Shown piece by piece: positions 53,501-63,109 of a stretch of 64,000 bases of DNA. Under the pieces are notes generated by a model that was not told the DNA's origin, did not search any database, and worked only from the letters and a program-made list of their open reading frames with translations. Each line of letters opens with the position of its first letter. Position 1 is the first letter of the stretch. Source of the DNA: Erythrocercus mccallii. Lineage: Eukaryota; Chordata; Aves; Passeriformes; Dicruridae. Location: NCBI GenBank assembly GCA_013397435.1, contig VZRG01000263.1, positions 372,001 to 436,000 of the forward strand, given 5' to 3'. Both the position numbers and the translations under genes were made by a program.

Positions 53501-56500
53501 TACGTCTCATATATATGGGATACACCTCACTTATTCCAGTGAATCCATTTCTGTTCCTATTTAGGCAAGGAATCAGTATGTGGACAGGGAAATTTTCATG
53601 AATGCATATTTCAAATTCGAAAAAGTCTGTGACTAAAATATTAAACTGCTAAGATTAGATTCTGCGTATTTTTTGTCTAAGAGAAACTTTATTGGGTTAT
53701 TTACGTTTTTTGTTCTTTAGAATGAATACCTTGCAACTGAATTACGTGAGAGAGAGAGAGATTTGGAGAAGAACAGGACTGTAATGGCCAAATTTCAATC
53801 TAAATGTAAGTTGCAGCTGTTTTAAAACTAGAGAATATTATCAGGTACCTGTAGATAGTTTGCTTATTTAGTTGTTCTGTTTCTGTAATTGTGACCATAA
53901 ATATCTGACTTGTAAAAAAAATCTTATGTTTCTATGAGTGTATATCTATGTATGTATGTGTAAATATACATATATAATATTACCAAACCAGTGATAGGAC
54001 ATGAAACATAGTTTATTCACACTAGATACATTAAAATATTATCTCTCATGTTTTTCCTTCTTGATTCAGACCTAGTAAAGGCTTTAAGTGTGTGAGTAAT
54101 CCCACTTGTAACAGTTATACAACTTGTGTAATTGTAGGGCTTTTCTGGCTCAAAGGAAGTGTAGGGCAATTAGAGCCACTTGCTGCTTACGTATATATCG
54201 ATCTTAGCTGAAGTGCACTGCTTGAAAACTCAGAAATAAAAATAATTCTGATTTCTCTGGACAAGAAGCTTAATTTTTTCCCCAGAGAATGTGAGTTTTT
54301 AAAATTCTTTTTAAATTTTCAAAGTAGACTTGGTGAAACTACTCAAGTTTTTGCAGTTCACTCCTGGGTGTTCAAGATGATTGGCCATATTGTTTGAATG
54401 CAGAGAATGTCCTGACAGGTTTGTTACGGTTCTATTTTTAGTTTTCAGACTTCTCGTTTTGTGCTGGAAATTGATATTTCATTGAGAAACTACAGATGGT
54501 AGGAGTCTTGAGAGTCCTTGACAGGCACATAATTTAAATGCTCATTTTTTCTGATTCTGCAGAAGCAATTCAGACAATTCCTGGATACCTCATTGCTACA
54601 CCCAGACATTTCCAACACAGCCATATTTCTGAACTGGTAGAAGTCAGACAGGCTACTAAATAAGTTTAAAGTGAAATAAACATTGAAGACTGAAAGGTTC
54701 AGTGAAGTCAGTTATGTTTCCCTGAAGTACTTAATTATTTTTTTTCTTGATATTTCATCAGTAAGATACACCTCCCAGATTTTCCTAACAGCTCTTGATT
54801 TTAATTTCATCACTGTTTATGCCTATGTATGTATAATATGAACATTCTTTTTATTTATCAAATCAACAAGTATGATGAAATTACCTAGGAAACCTTAAAT
54901 CATTATTTCAGTGTTTTTTAACAGATTTGCAACTTTTATTACAGTAAAAGAGTTATCAGAAGAGAATAAACAACTTGAACAAGGAATGAAAGAAATATTG
55001 CAAGCCATCAAGGAAATGCAGAAGGATTCTAGTATGAAGGGAGGAGAAACAGCCTTAATAATCCCTAGTCTGGATCGCTTAGTTCATGTAAGCTTACTTT
55101 CTAAATTATTATTTAGCTTTATAGGATTTACAGGGTTAGAATGTCATTTTGCTAATTTCATATAGTCTAAACTTGAGGGTTCCAGTTTACTCTGAAAAAA
55201 TTAAAGCTTTTCTACACTTTTTCTTTTTTATGTTAATTAACTGTTTACTGCATTAGGCAATGGAGTCAAAGAATTCAGATGGGATCTTTGATGCTAGTCT
55301 GCACTTGAAAGCCCAGGTTGACCAGCTTACAGGACGAAATGAGGAATTGAGACAGGAGCTCAGAGAGAGTCAGAAGGAGGCAAAAAGTTTGTCTAATCAG
55401 CTGGCAAGTGCCAATGAAAAGGTATGTAATTTATTTTATATAATTTATTTTCTAGTTCAAAAGTGGATGTTCTGATAATTTAGAACAATCCACACGATCT
55501 AGAAGACATTGAATTTAGCTTATATGAACAGTGTCATTGTACATATCTTCCTGAAATTTATGTAGTAGATCTATGAATTTGTCCTTTTTAACTTCAGATC
55601 TTACTCTTCGTAATGTTACTTTATCCTTGCAATATTCCATCAGGTTTAACACCAAGCATGCCTATCTTCTGAGAAGAGCTGTGTCCAAAAAAGCTCACTG
55701 ATCTATTTCTTCAAAAAAGTCAGGAGTCTTAAATTTTTTGTTTATAAATATGTAACAGAAATTAAGTGTTTAAAATGATGAGTCATTCTATGAAGTCCTA
55801 TATCTTGTTTTAAGTTGTACAATTTATTCTGTGGAATAGTTCTTCCAGGGAAGGAATGAGGAATGAATTATTATCTTACAAGAAGCCAAGTTTAAATTTG
55901 CCTTTTATGACAGCTTTGATCATGCAAAAAGATTTGCCAGAAACTAATCTTCTAAAGTAGTGGTTTACATACTGTTAGAGAAGCAAATTAAATGAAAAGG
56001 CAAAGATTTGTTTAGAAAAAACTGTCAAACAACCACTGCAATAATTCTTTCCAAAACCTAATCTTACTAAAGGTTAGGAATTCACTGTGTTTTAAACACT
56101 TTGGAATAAAACCATGATGATACATGTAGTTGCCCTGATTGCTGGGGTAATTTGATAAATTTGGATGAATATATTATTAATTTTTTGAGTTATGAAATTG
56201 TAGTATTTTTAAAAGGCTATTTTAACATGTATTAGAATGTTTTAGAATATAAGTGAAAATTAATTAGGTTATTAATAACAACTCATGTAATAATATATTT
56301 TTCGTAATTTTTTAAATTTAATAGCAAGAGCTACTTCTTTATGATAGTTTTGTGTCCTGTCTTTAGATTGAACAAATGAAAAATGAAATTTGTTTACTAC
56401 GTCAGTCAGAAGGTGCCAATATTGTCTTCCAAACAGTGAATCTGCCAGAAGGAATGACTCCTTCAAGTGTTAATACAATTAATTCTCTGAATGAATATTT

Positions 56501-59500
56501 AATACATCTTACACAGGTAACTCATATATTCCTTGAAATAAAGAATATTTGTAACATGTATCTAATTCCTCTAAAATCCAGTAGTATGCCATATATGGAC
56601 ATGAGACATCTCTCCAATATTATTTTGGTGTTCCAACATGTACTAAACTCTTTGGGATATTCTGTAATTTATAGCTGTAGGTATTTTGTTGTGCTGTAAG
56701 CCTGAAAGGTAATAGCCAACTAAATTTTAGACAGAAATTCAGATTTTTTTTTAAGTCTGAATTTTGATCTAAATATTTGTCCACTCTTCCTTCTACTTCC
56801 ACAGTTGCACTCTTTCTATGAGAAATTCTCTTATTGCTGTCTGGATTCCACACCTGAGTCTGCATGTGCAAATCCTACTTGAACAGTATTTCCCTATAGA
56901 GCCAAGGTCTCTATTAATTTACTATATGAATTTTCATTCCATTATTTGTCAAAAATACATCAACAACTGTAAATAAAAGCATAAATACATTGAAACAGAT
57001 TCCAGTGATTCCCATGGGAAGTGTAGCAAACAGGCTATAGTAATGAAGAACTATTTCAGAATTGGAGTAAAAAACCACTTACCTTTTTATTAGTATTATT
57101 ATCTTTTTCTGTCTTCGATAATTTTTTAAATTTTTTCATTAAATAATATTTTTTCAACTCTGTATGCTTATATAGTAAAAGAGTATTTGAGAAAATGAGA
57201 AGAAAATGCCACTTGCCAGTCAGACATTCAGTTAGTATTCTTTGTGGGGTATTTACAGGTCATAGTGTTTTAAATTTCGAGGGCTGTAACCTGCAGTGCA
57301 ATTGTGCTCTATTTCACACTGATTAATGTGAATGCTGAAGCTCATTGGATTCTTTTCATCTGTTGCTTCTAAAGAAAATGCATATTTCATATTTGTAGTT
57401 CATGGCAGAAGCATCTATCATGAAAATACAAAGGACTGCCATTTTGAAATTGCTAGTTTCATGTTTAAAACCTACATTAAAAATTTCTATATGTTCATTT
57501 GGAAAATAATGACTAGGAACTGGAAAACAAAGAGAAGTTACTTAAACAATTAGAAGATGCAGTAGAGGACTACAAGCGAAAATTTGCAGTAATTCGTCAT
57601 CAACAAGGCTTGCTGTATAAAGAATATCAAAGGTATTGCTCTCTTTTCTGAATTATGAAAGTTCAATTATCTAAATATTTAACAGTCTTGAAACAAGATT
57701 TGCTGCTGTGTTGAAGTAGTTTGGTTAATGTTATAAGTGCTGCCATGTTTGGATATGGACTCCATACATTTTCTTTAGTCCTGTAAAGATCCAGAAAACT
57801 CCTACAAAACCATCTTCTGCTGGACTCTTCTCGTGTTGCATATTTTATCATGAGGATTTCATTGTGCTTTCTGCATCTGATATCTTGCATTTTACTAGAA
57901 CCTGGTATTATGGACTCTTTAACCTAATTTTCTTTTGCTTGCAAGTATGTGTTCTAATAGATTTTTTGAGAGAGGAGAGGAGGTGAGGGGAAGAAGCAAA
58001 CTGCTGTCCAAATACAGCAGAGATCTCTGAAAATTTCAGGTTGTCAGGATTTTGTAGTTGGTTTTCTTTTGGACTCCTAATTCTTTTATATGCTTCAGTG
58101 AACCTAAATTCCATAAAATTATGGTCAAAAAAATTAAAAAAAGTATTTTCATCTGTTGGGAGGATAGGGATTAATATGATTTGGATTTTTCAATTAACAA
58201 AGTATTAGTTGGATGCTGTCTGGGTTGGACTGAACTGTCACCTGGATAGCTTCTGGAATAAGAGTTTAACCTTTCAGAAACTTCTGTTTGTTCTTTGAAT
58301 CAATTAAATTCCCAGATAATGTTATCTCTTTCTTAGGCATAAAAGAGACAGCTTTTTTTATTGAAGGCTGTAATGTACTTCTCATTTACTGCCAGGTGAG
58401 ATATCTCCAATGACAGGGATAAAATGATGATTCAAGGCTCCTTCTGTAAACCTGGTACAGATTGAAGTTACAGGAGGAGATTCTTTGACTTGGCATCCAA
58501 TTAAAAGTCACTTTCAAAGAATTTGCTTTAATTCTCCTCCATTTTACTCCATTATTTAAGAAACTCAGATACCTCTTTGAAGAGAAAATACCACTTCTAA
58601 AATACCTTTCTTGAAACATTTTTCACACTAGCCTAAGCTATGCTGTATAGTCTATAGGATCTTCCTTTTTAGACATGTATGAGATATCATAGGGGCTTTT
58701 TCCCAAATAAATAAATAAAAATGGATGGAGGAGAGTAGTTTGGGCCAAAGTGAAGCTGAATAAGCTGAATCTTTTTTATGTTTTGGGTGTGGTTTTCACT
58801 GAAATAGCAAAACAAGGGTGGGAAGTTGTCCTTTAAGCATCTGAAATAAAAAGAAATGTAATAGAAGGAAAGATTGGCAGGCAAAAAAAGTAGGAAAGTA
58901 AGGCATATATATCTCTACATTATAATATACATTTGAAGAACAAATAAGACACTGAAGAATGATTGTCATAATTTAACCAGCTGTAGACTAAACAGAGGAT
59001 TTTTTTTTCAGTAATCCCTCTACAATTTATCATGTGCTTTTCAAATTATATTACTGCTAAAAGTAAGCACCTTGGTCTGCAATATTTCAGAATTGATGTT
59101 GAAGTTACAGTTTTAAAAATCATCAAGTCTTTCATTATAATAAATGAAAATTCGTTACTGTTTTAGTCAAAAGGAAAGCTGGCAAAAAGAATCAGAAAAT
59201 ATTAAAGAGGAAATGAAAAAACTAGAAGAGCAAAAAGAACAGGATGCTACCAAAATAAAGGCCTATTCTGTAAGTAATTTTGTTACTTCCATTTTTCCAA
59301 AAGATTTTAGGACATAGAACAGAGGTTTTAATACACTACTCTAGTTTGTTAGGTAGGGAAGATGTGTACACACACCTCTTGTGTGTGCCCCAGGGTGCTG
59401 TGTACGCATGGGAGTGCTGCAGTGTTGTGTGTGCCCGTTGGCCTTCCTGCAGTCTGCTAATCCATGCACTGGGGAGAAACCACGCCAAGAGGTTACATCG

Positions 59501-61194
59501 CACACTTGAGGTGTGGGTCCCTAATTCTTGCACTTAGTACCTCCAGATCATCTGGAGTGCTGAGGTGTTTTGTCCAACAGGGAAGAATCGCTCACTAATG
59601 CTCAGAAGATGCAGGGACAGTGGAGAAACTTCTGAAGCTGAACTAGGTTATGAGTGCTGCATTAGAACCTTTTCTGCCCCTGCTGTTAGAAGTTTTTATG
59701 CTTTTTTTATGCCAATTTTCAAGCTGACAACTTCTTTATTTGAAGTCTCTAATTTTGTGCTTACTATTCAGTCTGGTTGATGGTGATCTTTCTCTTTAAG
59801 ATTATCAGTTTTGAGCAAATGCTTTCTCAGGCAGTCTTGGGTATTCTGTTCACACACACTATTTACACTCACACTGCTCTCTGAACAGGAGTCGTTACCC
59901 AGGCTGTTTGATTGGGAGGAGGAGCACGCAAACAAGCCCTTGGAAAACACATTAGTTTACACAAAGAATTAGGGTTGTTTCTTTCAGTTGCATCTTATTA
60001 TATATAACTGTTACTGTATATGAATCAATTTTTCAGAAAAATAGGAAACAGAATTCATGCTTCTATTTTGATTTACTTCCACCAAGTCTGAATTCAATAT
60101 TACATTAAGAAAACTGAACAGTGTTGGTGGTATTTAGAAGTTCCTAGAATTGATGTGAGTATCTAATCACAGTCATAGAGCAATTTTAAATGGCTATGGT
60201 TGTCTTTGGGCACCAAATTTTACAAAATTTAACCAAAGGCATGTCAGCCATATGTGTCCTTTTAGAGCAGCAGACACACAGCAAGGATACCACAAGGTGT
60301 TGAAAGTAACTGGATGTTTAGACAGCTGAGTTCTAACAGCTCCAGTTTCTACTACCTGTTTCCTTGGCAAGCTGATGTGTGTGAAAGCAAAGCTAAAGCT
60401 CACATGACTTCTCTGACCTGAGTTGCCACAGTTTGCTCTCCCCACCATCCTCATCCCCTCCATGGATTTACACATGCATGCAAACATGTTTGCACACATA
60501 CACATAAATGTTACTACAGAAGGAATCCTGTGGTTACTTTACAAGTACGGGTTTGGCCTTCAAAGTAGGACATTATTAGGGTTTGTTTGGAACCACAGGA
60601 CTTCTGTTTTGTTTAGAAAATTGTTCAAATCCATTTTTTTATTTCTAACATAAATGGGAAGATTGATGACAGTGAATGCAGAGAACCATTCTTGTTTTAA
60701 ATTTTGAAAGTGTCAGCATTAATTAAAACTCCAGTTAGTCAGTCAAATGTACTAAGCTTCTGGTTTTGAAGATTCATCTTTTTCTTAGAATATTGTATGT
60801 TTGAGCATATGTTGAGTGTGTGTATATATTTTATTAGCAAAAAGAAATTATTTCAGACAAATAAATGGATTTTTTCCACCTAGATTAAAAAAATATACAA
60901 GAAATCTTGTTTATGTAGTTGTGCTCTACCGTACAAGGATCTTGTTAAAAAAATGTTTTACAGAATTTACTTGATGCACTTCAGATGGATCCTGATGAAA
61001 CAAAGAAAGTACTTGCAGAAAATAACAGAAAAATAACTGTTTTACGAGTTAATGAAAAATCACTAACAAGGCAGTGTACCACTTTACTGGAAATGGAACG
61101 GCACCTCAGAAAAGAAAATGAGAAACTAAAGGGTGAAATAACACATATGGAGACTGCAGTTACAGGGAAGATTGGAAACTTGCAACGATTCAAG
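44413..61194 (+). CDS. CEP290: CEP290, centrosomal/ciliary transition-zone protein, N-terminal 940 residues (24 exons, continues beyond window)
   Basis: CEP290 is a very long coiled-coil protein of the centriolar satellites and the ciliary transition zone. It helps link axonemal microtubules to the membrane and gate protein entry into cilia (family knowledge). From ATG at 44,413 (A at -3, G at +4) I can join 24 exons at GT-AG sites in correct phase, equal to human exons 2-25, with no internal stop. The encoded 940 residues are charged, heptad-rich coiled coil almost throughout. Conserved blocks include ELALEEVEKAGEEQA, NQEMRKNLEESVQEMEKMTD, AQVDQLTGRNEELRQELRES and FAVIRHQQ. Human exon 25 ends at residue 939 (recalled); this one ends at 940, with one extra codon probably in exon 14. 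Exons 26-54 are not in the window, so the gene is cut by the window edge, not shown to be broken. Downstream, intron 25 is loaded with CR1 and ERV sequence. Confidence 0.97.
44653..44730 (+). CDS. CEP290: CEP290 exon 3
   Basis: 78 nt, residues 35-60, ending MIHLFKITQSLLK. In-frame exon (phase 0-0). Acceptor CTTTCCTTAG; donor GTTTGT. Confidence 0.93.
45084..45153 (+). CDS. CEP290: CEP290 exon 4
   Basis: 70 nt, residues 61-83 plus one base: MKSQEVELALEEVEKAGEEQ then ARC. Nearly identical to the human exon. Acceptor CTTTTCTCAG; donor GTAAGC. Confidence 0.94.
45378..45424 (+). CDS. CEP290: CEP290 exon 5
   Basis: 47 nt, residues 84-99 (ENNFKTKLMKLQNELE). Acceptor TATTTTAACAG; donor GTATGT. Confidence 0.93.
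45711..45854 (+). CDS. CEP290: CEP290 exon 6
   Basis: 144 nt, residues 100-147, phase 0-0. It encodes MAQKSAGGRDTRFLRDEIHQ and LEKQLEQKERQL followed by a charged coiled coil. The acceptor (TGCTCATAAG) has a weak pyrimidine tract; donor GTAAGA. Confidence 0.94.
46046..46099 (+). CDS. CEP290: CEP290 exon 7
   Basis: 54 nt, residues 148-165 (LALRIEDAENENIRFRRE), phase 0-0. Acceptor TGTCTTGTAG; donor GTTAGC. Confidence 0.92.
46585..46605 (+). CDS. CEP290: CEP290 exon 8 (21-nt micro-exon)
   Basis: 21 nt, seven codons (KKRIKKK), residues 166-172, phase 0-0, matching the human NKRLKKK exon. Acceptor TTTAATATGAAG; donor GTGAGG. It can be skipped without a frameshift. Recognised only by its place between exons 7 and 9 and its likeness to the mammalian exon. 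Confidence 0.88.
46754..46906 (+). CDS. CEP290: CEP290 exon 9
   Basis: 153 nt, residues 173-223, phase 0-0 (NEQLRQDVVDYQRQIDSQKE to QYLDEIQ). Acceptor TTTTGTGCAG; donor GTAAAA. Confidence 0.95.
47246..47428 (+). CDS. CEP290: CEP290 exon 10
   Basis: 183 nt, residues 224-284, phase 0-0. It includes NQEMRKNLEESVQEMEKMTD, identical to the human stretch as recalled. Acceptor TTATTTTTGCAG; donor GTAAGA. Confidence 0.95.
47816..47905 (+). CDS. CEP290: CEP290 exon 11
   Basis: 90 nt, residues 285-314, phase 0-0 (VQDLSDQLKAKNEEDDPLMA, then AVNAKVEEWK). Acceptor GCATGTTTAG; donor GTACTT. Confidence 0.94.
47999..48121 (+). CDS. CEP290: CEP290 exon 12
   Basis: 123 nt, residues 315-355, phase 0-0 (KILASKDDELIEYQQMLFNL to LSLQQ). 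Acceptor TTCTTTTCAG only 93 nt after the previous exon, so intron 11 is very short; donor GTACAA. Confidence 0.94.
49982..50105 (+). CDS. CEP290: CEP290 exon 13
   Basis: 124 nt, residues 356-396 plus one base (GVQERDAQIRLLTEQVEQYT, KEMEKNAFVIEKLKDDLQKD). Acceptor GCATGCTTAG; donor GTAACA. Confidence 0.94.
50631..50803 (+). CDS. CEP290: CEP290 exon 14
   Basis: 173 nt, residues 397-454. It contains AELAEAHAREKDKELVE as in mammals. By my recollection the human exon is one codon shorter. Acceptor TTCTTTCCAG; donor GTAAAC. Confidence 0.94.
51223..51385 (+). CDS. CEP290: CEP290 exon 15
   Basis: 163 nt, residues 455-508 plus one base (GIYGLEEAVAEIKDLRKQVK to NKLELKINDFLDENEELRER). Acceptor GTTTTTGCAG; donor GTATGC. 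Confidence 0.95.
52040..52140 (+). CDS. CEP290: CEP290 exon 16
   Basis: 101 nt, residues 509-542 (GLEPKTILDLNEFRSSKALK, QQQYRAENQILMQE). Acceptor TTTTTTTTAG; donor GTAAGT. Confidence 0.94.
52241..52328 (+). CDS. CEP290: CEP290 exon 17
   Basis: 88 nt, residues 543-571 plus one base (IERLEEERIELKKHIRKLAQ to RRVATI). Intron 16 is only 100 nt. Acceptor TAATATGCAG; donor GTAGGA. Confidence 0.94.
52790..52902 (+). CDS. CEP290: CEP290 exon 18
   Basis: 113 nt, residues 572-609. The least conserved part so far (GLDADNIQMTDSFTEETGKN, then TRKLDFISRHDIAEVEAK), as in other vertebrates. Acceptor TTGCACTTAG; donor GTAGGT. Confidence 0.92.
53721..53805 (+). CDS. CEP290: CEP290 exon 19
   Basis: 85 nt, residues 610-637 plus one base (NEYLATELRERERDLEKNRT, VMAKFQSK). 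A GA-repeat run at 53,748-53,761 encodes alternating Arg-Glu. Acceptor TGTTCTTTAG; donor GTAAGT. Confidence 0.94.
54945..55087 (+). CDS. CEP290: CEP290 exon 20
   Basis: 143 nt, residues 638-685 (LKELSEENKQLEQGMKEILQ, AIKEMQKDSSMKGGETALII, PSLDRLVH). Acceptor TTTTATTACAG; donor GTAAGC. Confidence 0.95.
55257..55421 (+). CDS. CEP290: CEP290 exon 21
   Basis: 165 nt, residues 686-740, phase 0-0. It contains FDASLHLKAQVDQLTGRNEE and LRQELRES, strongly conserved. Acceptor TACTGCATTAG; donor GTATGT. Confidence 0.95.
56367..56516 (+). CDS. CEP290: CEP290 exon 22
   Basis: 150 nt, residues 741-790, phase 0-0 (LLRQSEGANIVFQTVNLPEG to NEYLIHLTQ). Acceptor CCTGTCTTTAG; donor GTAACT. Confidence 0.94.
57517..57632 (+). 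CDS. CEP290: CEP290 exon 23
   Basis: 116 nt, residues 791-828 plus two bases (ELENKEKLLKQLEDAVEDYK, RKFAVIRHQQGLLYKEYQ). The acceptor ATAATGACTAG is pyrimidine-poor; donor GTATTG. Confidence 0.92.
59167..59269 (+). CDS. CEP290: CEP290 exon 24
   Basis: 103 nt, residues 829-863 (SQKESWQKESENIKEEMKKL, EEQKEQDATKIKAYS). Acceptor TTACTGTTTTAG; donor GTAAGT. Confidence 0.93.
60964..61194 (+). CDS. CEP290: CEP290 exon 25
   Basis: 231 nt, residues 864-940, phase 0-0 (NLLDALQMDPDETKKVLAEN to GKIGNLQRFK). Acceptor ATGTTTTACAG; donor GTATAG. It is the last CEP290 exon in the window; the CR1 begins about 200 nt downstream. Confidence 0.95.
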
Positions 61195-61394
61195 GTATAG
61201 TTTATAGTAGTAATAGCACACCTTTTTTTTTTTTTACAGTTTGGAAAGAAATGCTCTCTGTTTTTAAATGGAGTTATTACTAGTTTCTTGAATGCATTTC
61301 CCAAAAGCTTACTAATTGCTGTTATAAATCTTGTAGAAATATTCTTTGTATTTATATAAGCACTGTGGCCTAGACAAGCTTAAGTAGTGGGTCC
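61195..61394 (+). other. CEP290: Start of CEP290 intron 25
   Basis: About 200 nt of ordinary intron between exon 25 and the CR1. A T-run followed by ACAG near 61,222-61,238 looks like a splice acceptor. I see no matching exon behind it. Confidence 0.5.
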
Positions 61395-61935
61395 ATGGGA
61401 ATCTCATGTGGTTTAATAAGACCAAGTGCAAAGTGCTGCACCTGGGTCAGGGCAATCCCTGGTACCAATCCAGGTTTGGGGATGAAGAGATGGAGAGCAG
61501 CCCTGCTGAGAAGGACTTGGGGGTGCAGGTGGGTGAGAGGCTGGACATGACCCAGCAGTGTGCACTTTCAGCCCAGAAAGCCAAACGTGTCCTGGGCTGC
61601 ATCAAACGCACTGTGACTGCTATGAGGAAAGGCTGAGAGAATTGGGATTATTCAGACTGGAAATAAGGAAGCCTCTGGGGTGACCTAAATCTGGCCTTCT
61701 GGTATCTGGAGAGAGCTTACAAGAAATATGGAGAGAGGCTTTTGACAAGGGTGTATGGTGACAGGACAAGGAGGACTGGCTTCAAACCGAAAGAGAGTAG
61801 ATTTAGATTTGATATTAGGAAGAAATTCTTAGCTATGAGGGTGGTGAGGCACTGGCACAGGTTGCCAAGAGAAGTTGTGGATGCCTTGTCCCTGGACACA
61901 CTGAAGGCCAGGTTGGATAGGACACTGAACAACAG
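61395..61935 (+). mobile_element. CR1 LINE 3' part of ORF2, internally deleted
   Basis: Plus-strand frames give the C-terminal part of CR1 ORF2: FNKTKCKVLHLGQGNPW, ESSPAEKDLGVQVGERLD and QKAKRVLGCIKRTV, then after a gap GDRTRRTGFKPKESRFRFD and RVVRHWHRLPREVVDA. About 200 bp between these blocks is missing near 61,620, where the sequence jumps to the TATGAGGAAAGGCTGAGAGA region. The 5' end is truncated as usual, but the 3' UTR and terminal repeat are also missing: the element stops at about 61,935 where retroviral sequence begins. It lies in CEP290 intron 25, sense to the gene. Confidence 0.85.
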
Positions 61936-61945
61936 ATGGGATTGA

Positions 61946-62420
61946 GTACCTTTGCAACAAACCACTGGCAGATAGTAGGGCTGTTTTTCATTCCCTGAGG
62001 TAAAACAACCCAGTAGTGTCTTTGCAAGGGTGCTTGCATGTTGATGTTTGGAACAGAAAAGGCAAATTTAGGAGCATCATCAGGATGTAAAGGAATGTTA
62101 GAAAAGCAGTCTTTTAAACCAGTGACTGTCAAATGCCAATGTCGAGGAATCATGGTAGGGGATGGAAGACCAGATTGCAGGGCTCCCATTTTGTCCATAA
62201 CAGCATTAATTTTTCAGAGGTGCTGTAGGAGGCGCCATTTTCGAGTTTGTTTCCTAATAACAAACACAGGTGAATTCCAGGGGCTGGTAGAGGGGACTGT
62301 GTGTCCCTTTTGAGGTTGTTCTTGGACAAGTTCAGTGAGTGTGCACAATTTAATTAATGGCAGGGGCCATTGATCCACCTAGACAGGGTGATCAGTTTTC
62401 CAGATTAATTTTATGGTGTC
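61946..62420 (-). pseudogene. ERV reverse transcriptase N-terminal fragment
   Basis: Fingers/palm part of a class II reverse transcriptase: PLPLIKLCTLTELVQEQPQK, STSPWNSPVFVI, DCFSNIPLHPDD and VVLPQGMKNSPTICQWFVAK are seen, partly in different frames and with stops. The catalytic YxDD box, RNase H and integrase would lie further left and are missing because the element is cut at about 61,935-61,945. Confidence 0.8.
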
Positions 62421-62639
62421 ACACACTTCAGTGGCCCCTATTAAAAATCAGACTGAATTTTGAAACCATGTTGAGAAAGTACATCTCACCCCCATAACAC
62501 CATGGCTACAGGCAAAACAAGTGTCTTTACAGAAGCTGTGTGGCCCTCTGGCCCCTGCACCTGAATTAGGTGGTGGCTCCAATAACTACTACTGCTTTCT
62601 CCAATACCTGTAAGGGATTGGGGTACTTCTGTGAGGGCC

Positions 62640-62833
62640 CAGGAAGGAGGCCATTAAGCCTGATAAATGATACTCACATCAGCTCCAGTATTTAAGATAC
62701 CTGTAAATGTTACATGATGTCCCTATAACCTGAAGGTGCACTTATAAGTAGGGCATTTATGAAAAATTGCTTGTACCCATAGTATTTCTGGAATTCCTGT
62801 AGATCCAAAGCCCCCCACCCTCTCTTAATAGCC
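62640..62833 (-). pseudogene. ERV protease fragment with altered active site
   Basis: The minus strand reads GGGFGSTGIPEILWVQAIFH, then after a stop GHHVTFTG and ILNTGADVSII. The last is the retroviral aspartic-protease site, but the catalytic Asp of Asp-Thr-Gly is Asn (codon 62,690-62,692). At least two stop codons interrupt the frame. Inactive. Confidence 0.75.
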
Positions 62834-63085
62834 TCACTTAGCAAGTGCCGGTGTTTGTGGAAGAAAAATCAGTTGTACAACATGAATTCCCTTAAGGACA
62901 GTACAGGGTGGAAAAGGAGTCCAGGCCACAATCTTAATTTCAGCAGCAGAGTCTGAATCTGTAACTCCACAGAGAACAAAAAGCTCTGATAGGGTGGTGG
63001 AAGATGTCCCTATTAACAGAGCACTTCTCTGGGGTTTTGGTAGTTCAAAAATGTCCTGTAGGGAATAAATGAACAGAAGAATCAC
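62834..63085 (-). pseudogene. ERV dUTPase domain fragment
   Basis: Resembles the dUTPase encoded between gag and protease in betaretroviruses. It has LLIGTSSTTLSELFVL, where families usually have Gly-Arg-Ser-Ser (Arg is Thr here), GVTDSDSAAEIKIV, similar to the Gly-Val-Ile-Asp substrate motif, and the late VVQLIFLPQ strand. An intact dUTPase hydrolyses dUTP. Altered motif residues make this one unlikely to work. Confidence 0.65.
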
Positions 63086-63109
63086 ATAATGTTACTGTGT
63101 TGGAGGTTG

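Larger units (their letters stand above)
44515..60963 (+). other. CEP290: CEP290 introns 2-24
   Basis: The introns range from about 93 nt (intron 11) to about 1.9 kb (introns 12 and 18 onward, including those before exons 23-25). They are AT-rich, GT-AG throughout, and show no nested gene. Simple tracts include an 11-G run at 48,960-48,970 and GTAT/ATGC tetranucleotides at 48,308-48,340. The GC-richer part of intron 24 (59,370-59,660) contains a 17-bp palindrome and no recognisable repeat. Confidence 0.65.

Noticed and set aside
59280..59780. Open frames of 71-85 codons in CEP290 intron 24
   Set aside because: No similarity, no splice sites that keep CEP290 in frame, and exon 24 already joins exon 25 in the right phase.
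61406..61945. Considered as an extra CEP290 exon or a separate gene because of two well-formed plus-strand open frames
   Set aside because: The amino-acid text is the CR1 ORF2 C-terminus and the two frames are separated by an internal deletion.
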